Origin: an uncultured Eubacteriales bacterium
GTDB lineage: Bacteria; Bacillota; Clostridia; Peptostreptococcales; Anaerovoracaceae
Assembly (NCBI GenBank): GCA_902778585.1
Contig: CACYYD010000019.1
Location: forward strand, 1 to 57,344
DNA: 57,344 nt
Direction: 5' to 3'
Every line of letters starts with the position of its first letter. Within the stretch, counting starts at the first letter, position 1. A program made the position numbers and the translations under genes. The notes under the pieces were generated by a model, which was given only the letters and a program-made list of their open reading frames with translations, searched no databases and had not been told where the DNA came from. Positions 15,063 through 24,629 of this stretch are shown here, one piece after another.

Positions 15063-15883
15063 TACATTTCACCTCCGAGTTCCTTAAGCGCCTGCGCCAG
15101 CTGCTCGTCATTCGGAGCTTTGCCATGCCAGCCTGCCTGGTTTTCCATAAAGCTTACGCCCTTGCCCTTTACGGTCTTTGCGACTATGCAAACAGGCTTG
15201 CCGCTTACCTTAAGAGCCTTTTCGAAGGTGTCGAGAAGGGCCTGCATGTCGTGTCCGTCAACGTTGAAAACTTCCCAGCCGAAAGCTGCGAACTTCGCGT
15301 CAACAGGAGCTACCTTCTTTACGGTGTCTACGACTCCGTCGATCTGAAGGTTGTTCCAGTCTACGACCGCGATGAGATTATCCAGTCCGTATTTGGCTGC
15401 CTGCAGAGCTGCCTCCCAGATAATGCCCTCCTGCAGTTCTCCGTCGCCTGTTACAACGAAAGTCCTGCGATCCTTTTTGTCGAGTTTGTCCGCGATCGCC
15501 ATGCCGACCGCTGCCGAAAATCCCTGTCCCAGTGAACCTGTCGATATCTCCACTCCCGGGCACTTGTGCATGTCAGGATGCCCCTGCAGGAATGAGCCCA
15601 TGTGTCTGAGACTCAGCATCTCTTCAGGATCAAAGAAGCCTCTGTGCGCGAGTGTAGCATAAAGCGCCGGCGCCGCATGGCCTTTTGACAAAACGAGTCT
15701 GTCGCGCCCTTCCATACACGGGTCTGCCGGGTCAACATTCATTACACCGAAGTACAGTGCCGTAAGGATGTCAGTCACCGAAAAGGAGCCTCCCGGATGT
15801 CCCGAACCCGCCGCGTGTATCCCCCTGAGCGCATCGATCCTGATGTCACGGGCGATCATATTGAGTTCTGCTGCTGTTTTCAA
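15062..15883 (-). CDS. Transketolase, N-terminal (thiamine diphosphate) subunit
   Basis: 273 residues; the start is a TTG at 15883 with AAGGAGG 9 nt upstream. It carries the thiamine diphosphate motif GDGELQEG...DWNN at about 147-175, plus HAAGSGHPGGSFS near 25 and SKGHAAPALYA near 67. It needs the C-terminal subunit encoded next to it. It lies just after mgtE stops on the opposite side of a 14-nt gap, on the same strand, so the two may share a transcript; magnesium is the cofactor metal of this enzyme, although that link may be chance. Confidence 0.93.
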   Translation of the reverse strand: MKTAAELNMIARDIRIDALRGIHAAGSGHPGGSFSVTDILTALYFGVMNVDPADPCMEGRDRLVLSKGHAAPALYATLAHRGFFDPEEMLSLRHMGSFLQGHPDMHKCPGVEISTGSLGQGFSAAVGMAIADKLDKKDRRTFVVTGDGELQEGIIWEAALQAAKYGLDNLIAVVDWNNLQIDGVVDTVKKVAPVDAKFAAFGWEVFNVDGHDMQALLDTFEKALKVSGKPVCIVAKTVKGKGVSFMENQAGWHGKAPNDEQLAQALKELGGEM

Positions 15884-15896
15884 ATTTCAGTCCTCC

Positions 15897-17294
15897 TTAG
15901 ATATGCAGGAAGAGTCCTGCCATTATAAAATATGTGCAAAGCGATATCATATCCGTTATGGACGCCATCATCGGTCCAGCCATCAGAGCCGGGTCGATGC
16001 CGATCCGCTTTGCGAACATCGGGAGCATCGAGCCTATCAGCTTGGCTATGATGACGATGAGTATCATGGATACGCATACCGTGACCGCGACCATAGGCGG
16101 GTTGTGATCGAGGTATACGATCCTGAAATAGTTAAGAACGCTGAGGCATATGCCGACTATCACGCCGACCCTTATCTCTTTCCACATTACCTTTATAAAG
16201 TCTTCGAGCTCCAGCTCACCCGTAGCCATGCCGCGGATGACAAGCGTCGATGACTGTGAACCTGAGTTACCGCCGGTGCCCATAAGCATCGGCATGTAGA
16301 TGACCAGCGCTATTACGGCAGACATCGCGTCCTCGAATGTCTGGAGTATTCCGCCGGTTATGAAGTACGAGCACATGAGCAGAAACAGCCACGGCAGCCT
16401 CGCCTTGACGTGCTGCCAGACGGACATGTCAAGATACTCTCTGTCCGTCGTGTCGATGACTCCGCCCATACGCTCGATATCCTCGGTCGTCTCTTCTTCG
16501 ATGACTTCGAGGATGTCGTCGACGGTAACGATACCGACGAGTCTGAATTCGTTATCCACTACCGGAATGGCCAGATAACCATACCTTGTGAAGAGGTCTG
16601 ATACTTCTTCCTGGTCATCATCCACATGAGCGACGACCGGATCTTCATGCATGAGATCGCCCACTATCGCATCGTCAGGCGAGATGACCAGAGTCCTCAG
16701 CGACATGACGCCGATCAGCTTGCGTCCGCTGTCGAGCACGTAGCAGGTATAGATGGTCTCCGAATCGAGTCCGACATCCTTTATGTGATCAAGAGCCTGT
16801 CTGACTGTCCAGTTTCTCCTGAGGTTGATGTACTCCGGAGTCATCAGGGCGCCGGCGCTGTCTTCCTTGTATTTGAGGAAGGTGTTTATCATGCGGCGCT
16901 CGCTCTTAGGAGTCTTGTCGAGGATCTTGTCCACTATGTTCGACGGCAGTTCTTCAAGTACGTCGATCATATCGTCAAAGTCGAGCTCATCGAGAATGTA
17001 TTTTATCTCGGGATCGGTGATTATGTTGATGATGTCGATCTGATCATCGATGCTGAGCTCGGCAAATACGTCTACGCTTATGTCTTTCGGAAGCGCTCTG
17101 AAAAGGACGACCATCCTCTGAAGGTCGTATTCACGCCTTATATCCACAAGCATTTCCGCGATCTCTACCTCGTTATGCTTGAGGAGCTCGTCCCTGCAGT
17201 GGAAGTACTTTTTCTCTTCGAGCAGCCCGAAGATCTTCTCGAGGGACTCATCATATGCCTGATCCATATCAGGAACCTTGTTGATGTTCTCCAT
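15897..17294 (-). CDS. mgtE: Magnesium channel/transporter MgtE
   Basis: 465 residues in the standard order: an acidic N-terminal helical domain (about 15-130), two CBS domains (about 133-255) that sense Mg2+, a plug helix, and a five-helix membrane part from about 285. The pore-region signature GTGGNSGSQSSTLVIR is near 340, and an acidic residue for Mg2+ selection lies in the last helices (IDPALMAGPMMASITD). AAGGAGGACAG supports the start. It imports Mg2+ down the membrane potential and closes when internal Mg2+ is high. Confidence 0.95.
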   Translation of the reverse strand: MENINKVPDMDQAYDESLEKIFGLLEEKKYFHCRDELLKHNEVEIAEMLVDIRREYDLQRMVVLFRALPKDISVDVFAELSIDDQIDIINIITDPEIKYILDELDFDDMIDVLEELPSNIVDKILDKTPKSERRMINTFLKYKEDSAGALMTPEYINLRRNWTVRQALDHIKDVGLDSETIYTCYVLDSGRKLIGVMSLRTLVISPDDAIVGDLMHEDPVVAHVDDDQEEVSDLFTRYGYLAIPVVDNEFRLVGIVTVDDILEVIEEETTEDIERMGGVIDTTDREYLDMSVWQHVKARLPWLFLLMCSYFITGGILQTFEDAMSAVIALVIYMPMLMGTGGNSGSQSSTLVIRGMATGELELEDFIKVMWKEIRVGVIVGICLSVLNYFRIVYLDHNPPMVAVTVCVSMILIVIIAKLIGSMLPMFAKRIGIDPALMAGPMMASITDMISLCTYFIMAGLFLHI

Positions 17295-17330
17295 TGGTCT
17301 GTCCTCCTTTCTTTATCCGGTCTTTCGCAT

Positions 17331-19280
17331 TTATTTTGCGAGCATTTCCATTATATCTTCTTCGGTGATAATTGCCACCCCAAGTTCGCGCGCAGCCCTG
17401 TTTTTTGCTGAGCCCGATCCCGGATCATTGGTTATGAGGTAATCCGTCTTTGCGGATACCGAGCCGGCCACCTTTCCGCCTTCGGCTTCGATGTCTGCCT
17501 TGAGGTCCTTGCGGTTGGCGTAATGCTCCAGGCTTCCCGTAATGACGAATGTCTTTCCTTCCAGTCCCGTTCCGGCGGCCTCATAGCTCTCGTCGAGTGT
17601 GAGCATCGAAAGAAGATCTTCTATCACCGCTTTATTGTCTTCATCGGCGAAGTACTTCACGTAGTCGCGCGCCATCACAGGCCCTACGCCGTCTATGCCG
17701 GTCAGGTCTTCCTCATCGAGCGATACCATCTCATCCCATTTGTTGCGGCACGCCCTTGCTATGAGATTCGAATTGGCCGTTCCTATACCCTGGACTCCGA
17801 GTCCGTAAAGCAGTCTGGCCGGCGTCGTGTGAGAAGCCCTCTCTGCCGATTCGACAAGATTGTCATAGGACTTTTTGCCGAAGCCTTCCATTTCAATTAT
17901 GGCCTCCCTGTGGCTGCCGAGCCTGAAGAGGTCCGCAAAGGTCCTCACCGCTCCAATGCCGATGAGCTTCAGAAGTCCCGACTCCGAAAGCCCCTCTATG
18001 TTGAGGGCATCTCTCGACACGAAGTGCGAGAATTTCTTCACGTGCTTCGCAATGCAGTCCGGATTGGTGCAGTAAAGAGTCTTTGTTCCTTCAAGATCCT
18101 TTACGAGCGTAGGTCCTCCGCATACCGGGCATGTGTCCGGTATCTGTATATTGCCGCTCTGGGTAAGATTGCCCGAAAGCTGCGGGATTATCATATTGGC
18201 CTTGTACACGACCACCGTATCTCCGATGCCGAGCTTAAGGTCTTCCATTATGTTTATGTTGTGGACCGATGCCCTCGATACCGTTGTGCCTTCAAGCTCC
18301 ACAGGATCGAATATTGCTACAGGGTTCAGAAGGCCGGTGCGCGACGGGCTCCACTCTATCTCGCGGAGCACTGTCTCTGCCTGCTGGTCGCGCCACTTGA
18401 AGGCTATGGAGTCCTTAGGGAACTTCGCCGTCGCTCCGAGAGTCGAAGCGTATTCGGCATCCTCAAGAGTGAGCACGAGTCCGTCCGAAGGGATATCAAA
18501 GTCCGCGATGGCCTTCTCATATCCGTTTATGGCGTCATTCAGGCTGTCCGCGTCGACCATGACATAGTCGACTATATCGAAGCCCTGCGACTTCATCCAT
18601 TCCATCTTCTGCCTGCGGCTCGGCATTTCGAGGCCTTCGCTGAGCGTAAGAGTGAAAGCATAAAAGCTGACCTTCCTCTCAGCCGTGACCTTCGGATCGA
18701 GCTGCCTTATACTGCCGCTGCAGAGATTTCTCGGATTCTTGTATCTGGCGTCGGTATCTTCGATTGCCTCGTTGATCTTTTCAAAATCCGAATATCTTAT
18801 TACCGCCTCGCCCCTGACGATCACCTTTCCTTTGTACGGGATGGATTTAGGGATGTTGCGGCACGCGAGCACGTTTGCAGTTATGAGCTCGCCCTCGACT
18901 CCGTTTCCTCTCGTGACGCCCTGCACGAGTCTGCCGTTCTCATAGGTAAGACCGACTGTGAGTCCGTCGAGTTTCCATGACAGAAGGCCTTCCTTGTCGC
19001 CAAGCCAGGCTCTGAGTTCGTCCCTGTCCTTGGTCTTGTTGAGCGAGAGCATCTTTATCTCGTGAACTATCTTCGGAAGTCCGGCCGCCGTCTCGTATCC
19101 TACGTTGACCGACGGGCTGTCGTCCCTTATGTATCCCGTCTCGTCCTCGAGAGCCAGGAGCTCATCATACATCTCGTCATATTCGTAGTTGGTCATCATC
19201 TCGATGCCATCCGTATAATACGCGTGAGATGCTTCATTCAGTTTTTCAACAAGCTCGTCTATCCTTTTTCTCTGATCCAT
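17331..19280 (-). CDS. ligA: NAD-dependent DNA ligase
   Basis: 649 residues, slightly under the usual 670. Domains run in order: Ia (YYTDGIEMMTNYEYD), adenylation with the catalytic Lys103 in SWKLDG, OB fold, a four-Cys zinc finger (CPVCGGPT...CTNPDC near 395-420), helix-hairpin-helix motifs (ALNIEGLSE, LYGLGVQGIG) and a C-terminal BRCT domain (GKTFVITGSL near 570). It seals nicks in replication and repair using NAD+. It ends the unit pcrA - 5'-nucleotidase - ligA, 9 nt after the nucleotidase stop; pcrA-ligA linkage is common in Firmicutes. Confidence 0.96.
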   Translation of the reverse strand: MDQRKRIDELVEKLNEASHAYYTDGIEMMTNYEYDEMYDELLALEDETGYIRDDSPSVNVGYETAAGLPKIVHEIKMLSLNKTKDRDELRAWLGDKEGLLSWKLDGLTVGLTYENGRLVQGVTRGNGVEGELITANVLACRNIPKSIPYKGKVIVRGEAVIRYSDFEKINEAIEDTDARYKNPRNLCSGSIRQLDPKVTAERKVSFYAFTLTLSEGLEMPSRRQKMEWMKSQGFDIVDYVMVDADSLNDAINGYEKAIADFDIPSDGLVLTLEDAEYASTLGATAKFPKDSIAFKWRDQQAETVLREIEWSPSRTGLLNPVAIFDPVELEGTTVSRASVHNINIMEDLKLGIGDTVVVYKANMIIPQLSGNLTQSGNIQIPDTCPVCGGPTLVKDLEGTKTLYCTNPDCIAKHVKKFSHFVSRDALNIEGLSESGLLKLIGIGAVRTFADLFRLGSHREAIIEMEGFGKKSYDNLVESAERASHTTPARLLYGLGVQGIGTANSNLIARACRNKWDEMVSLDEEDLTGIDGVGPVMARDYVKYFADEDNKAVIEDLLSMLTLDESYEAAGTGLEGKTFVITGSLEHYANRKDLKADIEAEGGKVAGSVSAKTDYLITNDPGSGSAKNRAARELGVAIITEEDIMEMLAK

Positions 19281-19289
19281 TTCTCTTAC

Positions 19290-20762
19290 CTATATCACCT
19301 GGATTCGGTCGTCGATGCGCCCGCCCATGCCGCTGTGTTCGCTGAAATACTCTTTCAGAACTCCGAAGGCGTCATTCGAGACCGTCTTAAGTCCTCCGTC
19401 TGCCGCAAGCTCTTCACATGTAAGGCCGAATACGGTCTCGGCATTGATGTAATAGAACTCCTGTATCCCGACGCGGAATGTCTGTTTGTCCGTTACAGGC
19501 TTGCCCCTGAAGCTCAGCTTCAGCTCTCCCGTGTTTCTCTTATACACGATGTGAAGATCTTTCGACGTATGGAAGAAGGCGTCCTTCCAGTCATCGAGGA
19601 CCTCGTCCCTGAGCATGTGCTTTATTATGTGCTTTAGCTGTTTTCCGTTTATCTTTACCCTGTATATCTTCCCGTCATACGGGTAGGCCTCCCTGAGGTC
19701 CTGCAGTGTGACGGTCATGTCCATCTTGTAGCACCTGGTACTCGAACTTGCCATAAGCATGAGATCGATATCCAGTGATTCGGTGAAAGCATCCACAAAG
19801 AGCTGTCCTATCTCAGTGGTATTTCCCCTTCCGTAGTTGTCGAGTTCGCGCTTGAACCTCGTTATGATGGTGCCGTATTTCTCGTCGATGTCCATGAGGT
19901 AGGTATTCACCATGGCCTTTACGAACTTGTCCTCCGGACAGTGGTCCTCGTCGACCGGTACCATCTTCCACTCGAAGCGTTCAGTTTTTTTGCTTTCAGG
20001 GTCTATGAAGAGGTGAAGCTCTCCAAGATGGGTGTTCTCCTTTCCGGCCTGAACGATGACTATGCCGTTCTCCACGCTCGGTTCTTCCAGATATGTGTGT
20101 GAATGGCCGCCTATGATGGCCTTTACGCCGAGGGAAGGATCGAGCGCCCTGGCAAGTTCAAGATCGTCATAGAATCCGATATGAGTCATAAGCACGGTCA
20201 TGTCCGGCTTACCGCGTTTTCCCGTTGCATATCTGATGGTCTTGCGCACTTCCTCCGCGGCGTCTGTGACCTCAACGAATGTCCCCACAAGACCTTCGGC
20301 CTTGGTCTGGTCGACTATGCCCGCGGTGATCAGACCTATGAAGAGAATGCTGAATCCGCCCACTTCAAGGATCTTATAAGGCCTCAGGAGCGGTCTGTTG
20401 TTTTTTCTGATGCGGAAATTCGCGTTCAGGATCGGGAAGTCCGCATAGCGCGAAACAAACATCATGTGCGAGATCCCGTAGTCGAGTTCGTGATTGCCTA
20501 TGGACATGAGATCTATGTCTATGAGATTAAGGATGTCCATCGTTGACAGCCCTTGAAAATCGCTGTCGATGAGCGATCCCTGGAACACATCACCGGCAAT
20601 GCAGTATACGGTGTCCGGGTTCTCCTTTTTCACCTTGCTCACGTAGCCTGCAACCTGTGCCAGGCTGTGCTGCATCTTTCCGTCTTCGTCTTTTTCCCCG
20701 GCGAACCTTCCGTGTATATCGTTTGAGTGCAGGATAATAAGTTCCCTGAGTTCTTTATCCAT
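19290..20762 (-). CDS. Cytosolic 5'-nucleotidase / metallophosphoesterase family protein
   Basis: 490 residues. The N-terminal metallophosphatase carries the full metal-ligand set: HSNDIHG near 13, AGDVFQG near 56, GNHELDYG near 92, MTHIGF near 192 and GGHSHT near 219. The C-terminal half is the 5'-nucleotidase substrate domain (about 310-480). The family hydrolyses nucleoside 5'-monophosphates and related diesters such as UDP-sugars. Most members are secreted; this one has no signal peptide, so it should act in the cytosol. It overlaps the pcrA stop by one base and precedes ligA, hinting at a role in DNA-linked nucleotide turnover. Confidence 0.87.
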   Translation of the reverse strand: MDKELRELIILHSNDIHGRFAGEKDEDGKMQHSLAQVAGYVSKVKKENPDTVYCIAGDVFQGSLIDSDFQGLSTMDILNLIDIDLMSIGNHELDYGISHMMFVSRYADFPILNANFRIRKNNRPLLRPYKILEVGGFSILFIGLITAGIVDQTKAEGLVGTFVEVTDAAEEVRKTIRYATGKRGKPDMTVLMTHIGFYDDLELARALDPSLGVKAIIGGHSHTYLEEPSVENGIVIVQAGKENTHLGELHLFIDPESKKTERFEWKMVPVDEDHCPEDKFVKAMVNTYLMDIDEKYGTIITRFKRELDNYGRGNTTEIGQLFVDAFTESLDIDLMLMASSSTRCYKMDMTVTLQDLREAYPYDGKIYRVKINGKQLKHIIKHMLRDEVLDDWKDAFFHTSKDLHIVYKRNTGELKLSFRGKPVTDKQTFRVGIQEFYYINAETVFGLTCEELAADGGLKTVSNDAFGVLKEYFSEHSGMGGRIDDRIQVI

Positions 20763-23092
20763 CAGTTGACCTTCTCCATTTTTACATAGCCCTTGCCGAG
20801 CTTCTTCTGTCCGACCTCATCAAACATGACTGTCATCGTTTTGTCGTCCTGCTCTATTACCATACCCTCTCCGAATTTCGGATGCCTTACGATATCGCCG
20901 TTCTCGAATTCCTGCGATATCTTTGCCTTGTTTGCGGTCTGCTTCCTTGCGGCGGCCAGTCCGTCAAAAGGTTTTGCCGCAGGCTCTCCCGCATAGCCGT
21001 CCGCGCTGCCGTAGCTGCTGCCTGCAAAGAAATAATCTCCGAAGTAGTCCCCTTCGCCTCTCAGCGCGCTGCCGGTCCTGAGTCTGTCATTCACCATGCT
21101 GTCGCCGTCCATGCATTCCCTGTCCATCTCACTGAGGAATCTGGACTCTATCTGGAAGTCCGTACGGCCGTATACCGTGCGCACCTGCGCTCCGGTGAGG
21201 TAAAGCTTTTTCATGGCGCGGGTTATGCCAACGTAGCACAGCCTGCGCTCCTCTTCCATGCTGTGGTCTCCTTCAAAGGCAGCATTGCCCGGGAACATCC
21301 CGTTCTCCATTCCCGGCATGAATACCACCGGAAATTCAAGGCCCTTTGCCGAGTGCAGCGTCATCAGCACAACAGCATCCTCGTCCTCATCATGGTTGTC
21401 TATATCTGCCATGAGGGTTATCTGCTCGAGGAAAGCGGACAGTTCTGTCTGCTCATCCGCGCTCACTCCTTCTCCCGTGAGCTCGAGCCTGTCGCGGATC
21501 ATCTCATCGTGCAGGGCCGCGACGCTTCCGTCTGCCTGTGCCTTTTCAAACTCGGCGATGACCGATTTGAATTCCATTATGTTCTCGATGCGGGTCTCTG
21601 CCTCGACAGTGCCTGCGTCTTCAAGCGCCTTGAGATATCCCGATCTGTTCAGAACGTTGTCGTAGATATCTGTAAGAGTAAGATTCTCCTGCTCGCCCCG
21701 GATATCCTGTATCATACCGGTGAATGCTTCTATACCGCCTCTCACCTTAGGTCCGTACGATGCCAGGAGCTGCCTGTCGCAGAGTGCTTCGAACATGCTG
21801 ATGCCGTAGGCGTTCGCATACTCCTCGATACCCGCGAGGGTCTTCCCTCCGATGCCGCGCTTCGGCTCGTTTATGACCCGCATAATAGAAACGTTGTCGC
21901 CCGGGTTCTCGATGAGTCTAAGGTAGGCCATGACGTCCTTTATCTCCTTGCGGTCATAGTAACGCATGCCCGCGAGGACCCTGTAAGGGATGCCCCTGAA
22001 GCTGAACTTTTCTTCGAAGCTTCTGGACTGGGCATTCTTGCGGTACAGTATCGCGAAGTCCTTGTAGTCGTAGCCCTCATCAGCTCTCAGCCTCTCGATC
22101 TCGGAGCCTATCCACCAGGCCTCCTGCTTCTCGTCCTCGAGCCTTTTATATGTGATCTTTGCGCCGTCCTCCCTGTCGGTCCAGAGAGCCTTGGCCTTTC
22201 TTTCCTTGTTATTTTTGATGACCGAATTGGCGAGCTTCAGGATGTTGCCATCCGACCTGTAGTTCTGCTCGAGCCTTATGGTCATAACGTCGCTGAAGTC
22301 GTTCTCGAAATCCAGGATGTTTCTGATGTCTGCGCCACGCCACTGGTAGATGCACTGGTCGTCATCTCCGACAACACAAAGATTGCCATGGGCCGACGCC
22401 AGCATCTTTATGAGCTTGTACTGCAGATAGTTGGTATCCTGGTACTCGTCGACCATGATGTATCTGAAGCGGCCCGAGTAATATCCCAGGATATCCGGAT
22501 TCTGCTCAAGCAGCTTCACGCCGTTCCAGAGCAGGTCGTCGAAGTCCATCGCGTTCGCGGAGAGAAGTTCCTCCTGATATCTTTTGTAGACCTCATAAAT
22601 GACCTTGTCCTGCGGCATGCCGGGACGTGATGCGATGTACTCTTCAGGACCTTCTTCGTCCTCCTTGCACTTGCTTATCACGGCTGTCATGAGCGAGACC
22701 GGTGTGATCTTTTCATCGACGCTGAGTTCCTTGCTTATCCTTTTTATCAGGGTCTTCTTGTCCGATTCGTCATAGACGGTAAAGCCTGACTTGTATCCGA
22801 GTCTTTCAGGTGAATACCTGAGCATGCGGAGACACATGGCATGAAAAGTCATTATCCACATCCCGTAGACTTCGCCGACCAGATCGGTTACACGGCTTCT
22901 CATCTCTCCGGCAGCCTTGTTGGTAAATGTTACGGCAAGTATGCTGCGTGGGTCTATCCCCTGCTCTATCATATATGCCATGCGGTGAGTCATCGTCGCC
23001 GTCTTTCCCGATCCGGCGCCTGCAAGTATCAGGAGAGGTCCGTCAATATGCCTTACCGCCTTATTCTGTTCACTGTTTAAAGTCATACGCAT
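20762..23092 (-). CDS. pcrA: UvrD/PcrA-type DNA helicase
   Basis: 776 residues, superfamily 1A. Motifs in order: LAGAGSGKTATMTHR (Walker A, about 22-36), AVTFTNKAA, MVDEYQDTNYLQY (Walker B), VVGDDDQCIYQWRGAD, LEQNYRS, TLHSAKGLEF and YVGITRAMK; the C-terminal Tudor-like tail starts near 715 (VRHPKFGEGMVIEQ). It unwinds DNA 3' to 5' in repair and in clearing of stalled complexes. There is no Shine-Dalgarno before the ATG at 23092; a -10 element ends only 9 nt upstream, so the message looks leaderless. Confidence 0.95.
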   Translation of the reverse strand: MRMTLNSEQNKAVRHIDGPLLILAGAGSGKTATMTHRMAYMIEQGIDPRSILAVTFTNKAAGEMRSRVTDLVGEVYGMWIMTFHAMCLRMLRYSPERLGYKSGFTVYDESDKKTLIKRISKELSVDEKITPVSLMTAVISKCKEDEEGPEEYIASRPGMPQDKVIYEVYKRYQEELLSANAMDFDDLLWNGVKLLEQNPDILGYYSGRFRYIMVDEYQDTNYLQYKLIKMLASAHGNLCVVGDDDQCIYQWRGADIRNILDFENDFSDVMTIRLEQNYRSDGNILKLANSVIKNNKERKAKALWTDREDGAKITYKRLEDEKQEAWWIGSEIERLRADEGYDYKDFAILYRKNAQSRSFEEKFSFRGIPYRVLAGMRYYDRKEIKDVMAYLRLIENPGDNVSIMRVINEPKRGIGGKTLAGIEEYANAYGISMFEALCDRQLLASYGPKVRGGIEAFTGMIQDIRGEQENLTLTDIYDNVLNRSGYLKALEDAGTVEAETRIENIMEFKSVIAEFEKAQADGSVAALHDEMIRDRLELTGEGVSADEQTELSAFLEQITLMADIDNHDEDEDAVVLMTLHSAKGLEFPVVFMPGMENGMFPGNAAFEGDHSMEEERRLCYVGITRAMKKLYLTGAQVRTVYGRTDFQIESRFLSEMDRECMDGDSMVNDRLRTGSALRGEGDYFGDYFFAGSSYGSADGYAGEPAAKPFDGLAAARKQTANKAKISQEFENGDIVRHPKFGEGMVIEQDDKTMTVMFDEVGQKKLGKGYVKMEKVN

Positions 23093-23101
23093 AGTTAATT
23101 T

Positions 23102-23110
23102 ATTTTACCA
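23102..23110 (-). promoter_or_regulatory. Extended -10 promoter of pcrA
   Basis: On minus TGG-TAAAAT. With a start about 7 nt downstream, transcription would begin at about 23095, three bases before the ATG. No good -35 is seen, as is common with the TGn extension. Confidence 0.6.
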
Positions 23111-23176
23111 TATTCTTCCCTGTGAATGACAGACCGCGGGTGCTCTCAAACGTGCTGTTTTTGCCCCCGTAACTGG

Positions 23177-23204
23177 TTGACTTTTTATACTGTGGTGCTA
23201 AAAT
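23177..23204 (+). promoter_or_regulatory. Promoter of gdhA
   Basis: TTGACT (23177-23182), 16-nt spacer, TAAAAT (23199-23204) preceded by TGC. The 60-nt leader holds a GC-rich hairpin, CGGGCC (23212-23217) with GGCCCG (23224-23229), and then AAGGAGAG before the ATG. The pairing has no T run after it, so it is probably a stabilising leader hairpin. Confidence 0.75.
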
Positions 23205-23272
23205 TTAACTGCGGGCCGCTGCAGGCCCGGGCCAAAAAATAATCAATTGTTTATTTAAGGAGAGTGATACCA

Positions 23273-24595
23273 ATGGCAAATTATGTAGAAAGAGTCATCG
23301 AGCAGTGCAAGAAGAACAACCCTGGTGAGGTTGAATTCCACCAGACTGTAGAAGAAGTACTTTCTTCCCTTCAGCCTGTAGTTGAGCAGCACCCTGAGTA
23401 TGAAGAGTGCGCACTTCTTGAGAGACTCGTTGAGCCTGAAAGAGGAGTAACATTCAGAGTAGTATGGGTTGATGACAATGGCAAAGTCCAGGTCAACAAG
23501 GGCTACAGATATCAGTTCAGCAGCGCAATCGGACCTTACAAGGGCGGTCTGAGATTCGCTCCAAACGTATATCCTGGAATCATCAAGTTCCTCGGATTCG
23601 AGCAGATCTTCAAGAACTCCCTGACAGGGAACTCCCTGACAGGTCTTCCTATCGGCGGCGGCAAGGGCGGTTCGGACTTCGATCCTAACGGCAAGAGCGA
23701 CGCTGAGGTTATGAGATTCTGCCAGGCTTTCATGACAGAGCTCTACAGACATATCGGACCTAACACTGACGTTCCTGCAGGTGACCTCGGTGTTGGCGCA
23801 AGAGAGATCGGATACCTCTTCGGACAGTACAAGAGAATCGTTGACAAGTATGAAGGCGTTCTCACAGGTAAGGGAATCCCTTACGGCGGACTCCTCGGCA
23901 GAACAGAAGCTACAGGCTTCGGTATCGTATGGTACGCAGAGGAAATGCTGAAGGCTAACGGCGAAGAGATCAAGGACAAGGTAGTCGCCATCTCCGGATT
24001 CGGTAACGTATCCTGGGGAACAGCATGGCAGCTCCAGAGACTGGGCGCTAAGCTGGTAACTATCTCCGGACCGGACGGATACATCTACGATCCAGAAGGA
24101 ATCAGCACAGACGAGAAGGTTGCTTACCTGCTCGAGCTCAGAGGATCCGGAAAGAACATCTGCGCTCCTTACGCAGAGAAGTTCCCTGAAGCTACATTCT
24201 TCCCTGGCAAGAAGCCTTGGGGCGTATTCCAGGATACAGGATGCAAGGTTGACATGTTCATCCCATGCGCTATGCAGAACGACGTTAACATGCCTACAAC
24301 AAATGACGCTCTTAAGTATCTCATGGATAACTGCATCGCAGTTGGTCCTGCTAAGGCTGCTAACGCAGGCGGCGTTGCCTGCTCCTGCATCGAGATGGGC
24401 CAGAACGCAGGTCACACAGTATTCCAGCATGAGGACGTTTATGCACAGCTCCACCAGATCATGAAGAACATCTACAATGCATGTGCTAATGCTGGTGAGA
24501 AGTACTATGGCAACAAGAACGCTCTGGTACAGGGTGCTAACATCGCTGGATTCGAGAGAGTTGCTGAGGCTATGATGGCTCAGGGTCTTGTATAA
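23273..24595 (+). CDS. gdhA: Glutamate dehydrogenase with two unusual in-frame indels
   Basis: 440 residues from ATG 23273 (AAGGAGAG 8 nt upstream). It interconverts glutamate and 2-oxoglutarate plus ammonia. The catalytic Lys lies in GPYKGGLRFAP (Lys 90), and a second key Lys in GGGKGGSDFDP (131). Two departures from the family are visible. Residues 115-119 (NSLTG) are duplicated at 120-124 by a near-perfect 15-bp tandem repeat right before the glycine-rich active-site loop. About 20 residues normally found between QNDV and NMPTT, in the nucleotide-binding domain, are missing at 24286/24287. The frame is open throughout. Codon use is very biased (AGA, AAG, strong preferred codons), as in an abundant protein. 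Activity is therefore uncertain. Confidence 0.93.
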   Translation: MANYVERVIEQCKKNNPGEVEFHQTVEEVLSSLQPVVEQHPEYEECALLERLVEPERGVTFRVVWVDDNGKVQVNKGYRYQFSSAIGPYKGGLRFAPNVYPGIIKFLGFEQIFKNSLTGNSLTGLPIGGGKGGSDFDPNGKSDAEVMRFCQAFMTELYRHIGPNTDVPAGDLGVGAREIGYLFGQYKRIVDKYEGVLTGKGIPYGGLLGRTEATGFGIVWYAEEMLKANGEEIKDKVVAISGFGNVSWGTAWQLQRLGAKLVTISGPDGYIYDPEGISTDEKVAYLLELRGSGKNICAPYAEKFPEATFFPGKKPWGVFQDTGCKVDMFIPCAMQNDVNMPTTNDALKYLMDNCIAVGPAKAANAGGVACSCIEMGQNAGHTVFQHEDVYAQLHQIMKNIYNACANAGEKYYGNKNALVQGANIAGFERVAEAMMAQGLV

Positions 24596-24629
24596 TAGAT
24601 GACTCTATAAGCTTTATCGCTCAAATAAA

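Noticed and set aside
17523..18980. 485-codon plus-strand open frame opposite ligA
   Set aside because: Shadow of ligA; composition is low in normal protein character and rich in His, Arg and Tyr.
20882..22630. Long plus-strand open frame (582 codons) opposite pcrA
   Set aside because: It lies wholly antisense to a helicase with all motifs intact; no ribosome-binding site or recognisable domain. A codon-bias shadow.
23255..24454. 399-codon minus-strand open frame opposite gdhA
   Set aside because: Antisense to a conserved, highly biased gene; the restricted codon use of gdhA removes stops on the other strand. No domain seen.
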